A stretch of DNA of 17,229 bases from Lachnospiraceae bacterium (GTDB lineage Bacteria > Bacillota > Clostridia > Lachnospirales > Lachnospiraceae), in the NCBI GenBank assembly GCA_004556655.1, contig SFGF01000072.1:1-17229 (forward strand), in the 5' to 3' direction. Below are positions 13,673 through 17,229 of the stretch, piece by piece. The position numbers were made by a program, and so were the translations under genes. The number at the start of each line of letters is the position of its first letter. Within the stretch, counting starts at the first letter, position 1. Under the pieces are notes generated by a model, which ran no database searches, was not told the origin of the DNA, and saw only the letters and a list, made by a program, of their open reading frames with translations.

Positions 13673-15124
13673 TTAAGTTGATTCATAAATATTATGAGAC
13701 AATTTTTCCAATATATCGGCAGTTTCCGTTGCTGTCAGTGTCAGAGGACTTCCAGGAAGATAGGTCATCCAACTATGAAATGCCCTGCTTAGATTTGGCT
13801 CTTTGATCCAGACGGAACAGAGACCGTCAGATAAAGGAAATTGTCTTGTGGTAAAAAAACCAATACCCTGTTCAGCAGAAGTACACATGGAAAGATAGTC
13901 AGGGAATACATTTTCTCTGAAAATATATCCGGTTACATTTCCGGAGCGAATTGCTTCTGCTAATTCACGCATCAGCCAGCGACGTTCTTCCGTGGTAAAT
14001 GGAGTGACAATTTCAACCGGGTAATCATCCAAAGTCCCATCCATCATAAAACGTTTTAATCCGGCTTCTGAAAAAATGGTGTAGAAGTGAGATACCATTT
14101 GAAGAAGAGAAAAACGTTCCTTTGCTGCCTGTAATATTTGTTCATAACCAGTCAGCCCCTGCCGTATGTGGGATAAGATAAACTCGTCTGAATAAAAACG
14201 AGCGAAACAGGGTTGATCCATTGCCATATAGAATCCATCCGGTTCCGTGCACCGCTGATAGGATTCAAGAATTTCCAACGGATTACTGGTATATTGGATC
14301 AAGCTGTAGCATGAGGTGATCAATGACTGAAAATGCCGCCGGTAATAAGCTATTGAATCCGGACTGCGCAGCAGCATTGCACATGCGTCATCTTCTGACA
14401 AACATACCACACAACTGTGTGTTATAAGAAAGTATGGGAATGGATCAGTATAATGTGTGGAAATATTGTTGTCATAATAGTAGTACGGATGATAGTGTTG
14501 TCTGGATAACAGGCAAATTGGTAAAATCCGACAGAAGAACTCCAAATTGTGCAGATTGATATCTGTTCCTGTAGAAGATGCATCAAAACATATGATCTGA
14601 GTGATATCCATTGACATTTTATCATCCATGTAACGATGAATCAGATCGGTATGTAAAAAGGTGTCCGAAGGTGGAACCGTAAGCTCCAATCGGGCATCTG
14701 TTCGGGACATCTCTTCGGAGAGTACCATGCGCAGCAAGAACTGTACATTTGTTTCACCTGTAAATACAGATTTTTCACCTGCGTACTGTTCAAGATCCAT
14801 CAGTAACTGGGTTCTTTCAAAGGCTGGAGCAGAAAAATCCAGGCAGGACAGATTGCTGAACAGTTTTCCGACCAGTTCATGGGAATGACGTGTCCCTTTC
14901 TCCTCAAACTGGTCATCATAGTAGGAGCGTAACCTTTTTTCTTCCGATGGAGTTAGCCGCAGATGATAGATCAATTCATCAAGGGCATGATACGGAAGGG
15001 TCCTTGAGCCAGTCAATACTTTGGAAAGGTGTGTACGCTCCATGCCCGTTAGACGGGCAAGGGAAGAAACAGATATCTGTTTATCCTTCATAAGTTCTCG
15101 CAAGTATTCACTGAATAACAGCAT
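13673..15124 (-). CDS. XRE-type DNA-binding protein with large uncharacterised C-terminal region
   Basis: 483 residues. The first about 65 form an XRE/Cro-like helix-turn-helix: EYLRELMKDKQISVSSLARL, then GMERTHLSKVLTGSRTLPYH. The remaining about 400 residues match no domain I can name. They are soluble-looking, rich in aromatic residues (an HPYYYYDNN stretch near 212) and predicted helical, and they hold several acidic and Cys-containing segments. Such an architecture suggests a one-component regulator with a sensory or oligomerising region. GGAGGCGGA precedes ATG 15124. It is followed by the small membrane protein gene at a 17-base gap. There is no obvious peptide-binding TPR pattern, so I would not call it Rgg/PlcR. 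Confidence 0.8.
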   Translation of the reverse strand: MLLFSEYLRELMKDKQISVSSLARLTGMERTHLSKVLTGSRTLPYHALDELIYHLRLTPSEEKRLRSYYDDQFEEKGTRHSHELVGKLFSNLSCLDFSAPAFERTQLLMDLEQYAGEKSVFTGETNVQFLLRMVLSEEMSRTDARLELTVPPSDTFLHTDLIHRYMDDKMSMDITQIICFDASSTGTDINLHNLEFFCRILPICLLSRQHYHPYYYYDNNISTHYTDPFPYFLITHSCVVCLSEDDACAMLLRSPDSIAYYRRHFQSLITSCYSLIQYTSNPLEILESYQRCTEPDGFYMAMDQPCFARFYSDEFILSHIRQGLTGYEQILQAAKERFSLLQMVSHFYTIFSEAGLKRFMMDGTLDDYPVEIVTPFTTEERRWLMRELAEAIRSGNVTGYIFRENVFPDYLSMCTSAEQGIGFFTTRQFPLSDGLCSVWIKEPNLSRAFHSWMTYLPGSPLTLTATETADILEKLSHNIYEST

Positions 15125-15246
15125 ATTCCGCCTCCATTTCTACAAGGGTATAAACACGTTTATTATAGCATGAGGAAATCAAATAATATGTGCACAACTT
15201 TGCAGAATATTTTGCACAAATCTTGTCACACATCAGAATCATATAT

Positions 15247-15280
15247 TTTTCACAATCTTAAATATTGTGAAAAGATTTTT
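15247..15280. terminator. Hairpin at the 3-prime end of the reverse LysR gene
   Basis: TTTTCACAAT (15247-15256) pairs perfectly with ATTGTGAAAA (15264-15273). On the forward strand GATTTTTT follows, so it reads best as a forward terminator; on the reverse strand it overlaps the lysR stop. The remaining 15125-15246 is the upstream region of the XRE gene, with a reverse-strand TATAAT near 15160 and repeated TTGTGCA-like words. Confidence 0.45.
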
Positions 15281-16135
15281 TCGTAAAAGCGATATATTTT
15301 TCTACGCTGTCATTGACATATTTTCCTTTTTTCCATACAAGACCTATTTCCTGACGGATTGTTGGTGTCACCGGAATGCCGATCAGTCCGGGCAAATTTT
15401 TCATCATGGACGCATAAAGAAAAGCTCCTCCCAGATTTTGAGTAATAAAACTGCGGATGGTATATAACTGACTGGCATGCATGATTACATTGGGTTTTAT
15501 GCCCAGAGTTTCAAAGCGCGAATATAACGTAGTATTGAGAACGGAGTCCGTATTATACATAATAAGAGGCTCTTTTTGCAGCATTTCCATTGATATTTCT
15601 GTTGCTTTTGCAAACGGATGCTCCGGGGATACACAGAAAACAATCTGCTCGGAAAGAATCTGATAACAATTCAATTTATCAATTTCATAGAAATTCATAT
15701 TCACAAGTGCAAGGTCAAGAACATCCTCTGAAACAAGATTCGCCGCACGAATAGAGCCATACTCAAATAATTCCACAGGGATGGAAGGATAAGCTTTTTG
15801 AAACGCAAGCAGCATATCCGGAAAAAAATAGTTCTTAATAGTGGCGGAATCCCGATACGAATAGGGGAAATCTGTTTGCCAAGATCATAAAGTTCGGAAG
15901 AAGTCTGGTTGATGGTGTCAAGAAGCTGGCTGGCTTTCTGATAAAAAATTTCTCCTTCTTTAGTAAGAATCATATGGTTTTTTGAACGTGCAAATAAATT
16001 AATAGAAAATTCTTTTTCTAATTCTTTTATTGCGTTAGATATTGCAGGCTGTGTCACATACAATTTTTGCGCAGCCTGTGTGATGCTGTGGTAACGACAG
16101 ACGGCACAAAAATATTCTAATTGGATAATCTTCAT
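15258..16135 (-). pseudogene. LysR-family regulator interrupted by a one-base frameshift in an A7 run
   Basis: Two reverse-strand frames together make one complete LysR protein of about 292 residues. The first (from 16135) gives the helix-turn-helix, LEYFCAVCRYHSITQAAQKL then YVTQPAISNAIKELEKEF, and ends its homology at PIRIGIPPLLRTIFF (about residue 105). The second resumes immediately with PDMLLAFQKAYPSIPVELFE and carries the effector domain to FHNI. The join lies in A7 (15822-15828; T7 in the coding sense): one more T restores the frame exactly. This is a frameshift in a homopolymer: a true mutation, a phase-variable tract, or a sequencing error. It is divergent from the transporter to its right. 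Confidence 0.85.
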
Positions 16136-16320
16136 AGTGGTTTCTCACTTTCTGTTTTATGAAAATGTTTTTTTGTTTAAATTTAACGAAAAAAGTGAAG
16201 ATGCTTTTTGAAAGTATATCATATTATGAGTGAAAATGCACAAAAAATTAAATGAAATAATCTTTTTTTATGGGGATATAATTATTCATAAATGTACAAG
16301 CAAGAACAGGTTTTGTATAA
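16136..16320. promoter_or_regulatory. Divergent lysR/transporter intergenic region
   Basis: A very AT-rich stretch holding inverted TCACTTT (from about 16147) and AAAGTGA (ending about 16199), suitable for LysR-type binding. I could not assign a convincing -35/-10 pair in either direction. The LysR ribosome site here is weak (GTGAGAAACC). No gene is seen. Confidence 0.3.
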
Positions 16321-16341
16321 TCAATTACTTTACTTTTTCTC

Positions 16342-17046
16342 TTGTTTGCAGTTGTAATGTTTGTGCTGGAGAAGATTCCTCTGGGAGTCACATCCATGAT
16401 TGTCTGTATCGGACTGGTCGTAACAGGAGTGTTGGATGTAAAGACAGCTTTTTCAGGATTTATAGACAGTAATGTGATCCTGTTTGTAGCAATGTTTATT
16501 GTAGGCGGTGCGTTGTTTGAAACAGGCATGGCAAACAAAATCGGCGGTATTGTAACAAAGTTTGCAAAATCAGAACGTATGCTGATTGTTGCGATTATGG
16601 TTATCGTAGGATTGATGAGCGGAGTGCTGTCAAACACAGGAACGGCTGCTGTATTGATTCCGGTGGTGATCGGGATCGCCGCAAAATCAGGGTATAAGAG
16701 ATCTCGATTGCTGATGCCTCTGGTATTTGCTGCTGCAATGGGAGGAAATCTTTCACTGATTGGCGCTCCCGGAAATCTGATCGCTCAAAGTGCTCTGGAA
16801 GAGCTTGACATGGGATTTGGTTTCTTTGAATATGCGATTGTCGGAATGCCGATTTTGATCGTGGGTATCATTTTTTATGCAACCATCGGATATAAGCTTC
16901 TGCCAAATCATGAAGTGAAGGATAACGGAGCTTTTGATACACAAAAAGACTTCAGTGATGTTCCGTCCTGGAAGCAATGGTTATCTTTGATTATTCTGGT
17001 TTTAACATTGCTGGCCATGATTTTTGAAGATCAGATTGGAATCAAA
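16342..17046 (+). pseudogene. SLC13/DASS-type anion transporter, N-terminal half only
   Basis: The open frame reads LLFAVVMFVLEKIPLGVTSM, then DVKTAFSGFIDSNVILFVAM and FIVGGALFETGMA. MSGVLSNTGTAAVLIPVV holds the SNT sodium/substrate hairpin, followed by MGGNLSLIGAPGNLIAQSA. This is the first half of a Na+/dicarboxylate or anion symporter of the ArsB/NhaD-DASS superfamily (about 420-480 residues when whole). Two faults appear. There is no credible start: an in-frame TAA at 16318-16320 lies just before the first helix, and only TTG 16342 or ATG 16357, without ribosome sites, follow. At about 17041-17050 the sequence also switches in frame to a TnpB protein. The divergent LysR was probably its regulator. 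Confidence 0.78.
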
Positions 17047-17229
17047 CTCCCGAAAGCCGGTGTTGTAAAGGCGAAGATCCACAGACAGATCCCGGAAGGG
17101 TTCCGGATGAAGGCCGTGACGGTCAGAAGGCAACCTTCAGGAAAGTACTATGTCAGTATACTTTTTGAATACTGTGCGGATGAAAACCAAGTCCGGGACA
17201 GAGAAAGAAGAGAACGGAAAGTTATCGGT
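17047..17229 (+). mobile_element. IS200/IS605-type TnpB (OrfB) fragment fused to the transporter, cut by the window end
   Basis: About 61 codons in frame with the transporter read LPKAGVVKAKIHRQIPEGFR, then MKAVTVRRQPSGKYYVSILF and EYCADE, ending ERKVIG at the last base. This is the central beta region of IS605-family OrfB/TnpB proteins, where P-K-x-G-x-VKAK-x-HR-x-IP and SGKYY-x-SI-xEY are conserved. The residues that usually follow (G-x-D) open the RuvC-like nuclease domain, which would begin just outside the window. The N-terminal helical region and any left element end are absent. Confidence 0.72.

Noticed and set aside
14661..15093. Two forward open frames within the XRE gene
   Set aside because: They are antisense to a clearly coding reverse gene with a good ribosome site and have no start signals of their own.
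15815..15835. Programmed ribosomal frameshifting in the LysR gene
   Set aside because: A T7 run in the coding sense is not a typical slippery site for this, no stimulatory structure was seen, and LysR genes are not known to use it; a homopolymer indel is simpler.
16230..16472. Forward ORF starting with GTG before the transporter
   Set aside because: It runs in a different frame from the transporter homology, and its Cys-rich translation is the shadow of that coding sequence.
1..17229. CRISPR array, tRNA, rRNA or known riboswitch
   Set aside because: No regularly spaced direct repeats, cloverleaf or conserved aptamer cores were recognised on either strand.

Overview
The window is AT-rich, compactly coded DNA with strong GGAGG-type ribosome binding sites. 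Its families (GPH sugar symporter with GH43, DegV, MATE pumps, lipoprotein flavodoxin, BspA-like repeats, TnpB) suggest a gut-type Clostridia genome, probably Lachnospiraceae. That assignment is inference from gene content; no rRNA, tRNA or marker gene is present to confirm it.

Layout. 1-347: a gene-poor stretch full of DNA hairpins, with one possible 28-residue ORF. 348-3614: a LysR regulator followed by a flavodoxin, a carboxymuconolactone decarboxylase/cupin fusion and an aldo/keto reductase, tightly packed and probably one redox operon. 3615-5700: a graveyard of gene pieces on both strands: two parts of a second aldo/keto reductase, a collapsed flavodoxin lipoprotein, half a MATE pump, an unrecognised reverse-strand N-terminus, a gene tail with its terminator, an Abi_2-like piece and a BspA-like leucine-rich-repeat piece. 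5715-7995: an intact AraC regulator divergent from a GPH sugar symporter that has lost an internal segment and its C-terminus and runs into the C-terminal domain of a GH43 glycosidase. This looks like a deleted xyloside/arabinoside locus. 8122-9938: an autoregulated MarR-MATE efflux operon. 10052-11467: a nitrilase-superfamily amidohydrolase and a glyoxalase-fold (VOC) protein. 11549-13151: divergent DegV and TetR-type genes with dyads between them. 13233-15124: a reverse-strand pair, a large XRE-type regulator with an uncharacterised 400-residue C-terminal region, then a small membrane protein. 15258-16135: a reverse LysR gene broken by a one-base change in a run of seven A. 16321-17229: the N-terminal half of an SLC13/DASS-type transporter fused in frame to an IS200/IS605-type TnpB segment that runs off the window.

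No CRISPR array, phage module or complete insertion sequence is visible. The themes are small-molecule redox and efflux functions, each under a local one-component regulator, and extensive decay: at least ten fragments or broken genes. The less explained items are the hairpin-rich start, the XRE/membrane-protein pair, the symmetric 21-bp repeat between araC and the symporter, the multi-gene mosaic ORF at 4104-4844, and the transporter-TnpB fusion. I do not see convincing evidence of a complete new defence or mobile system.
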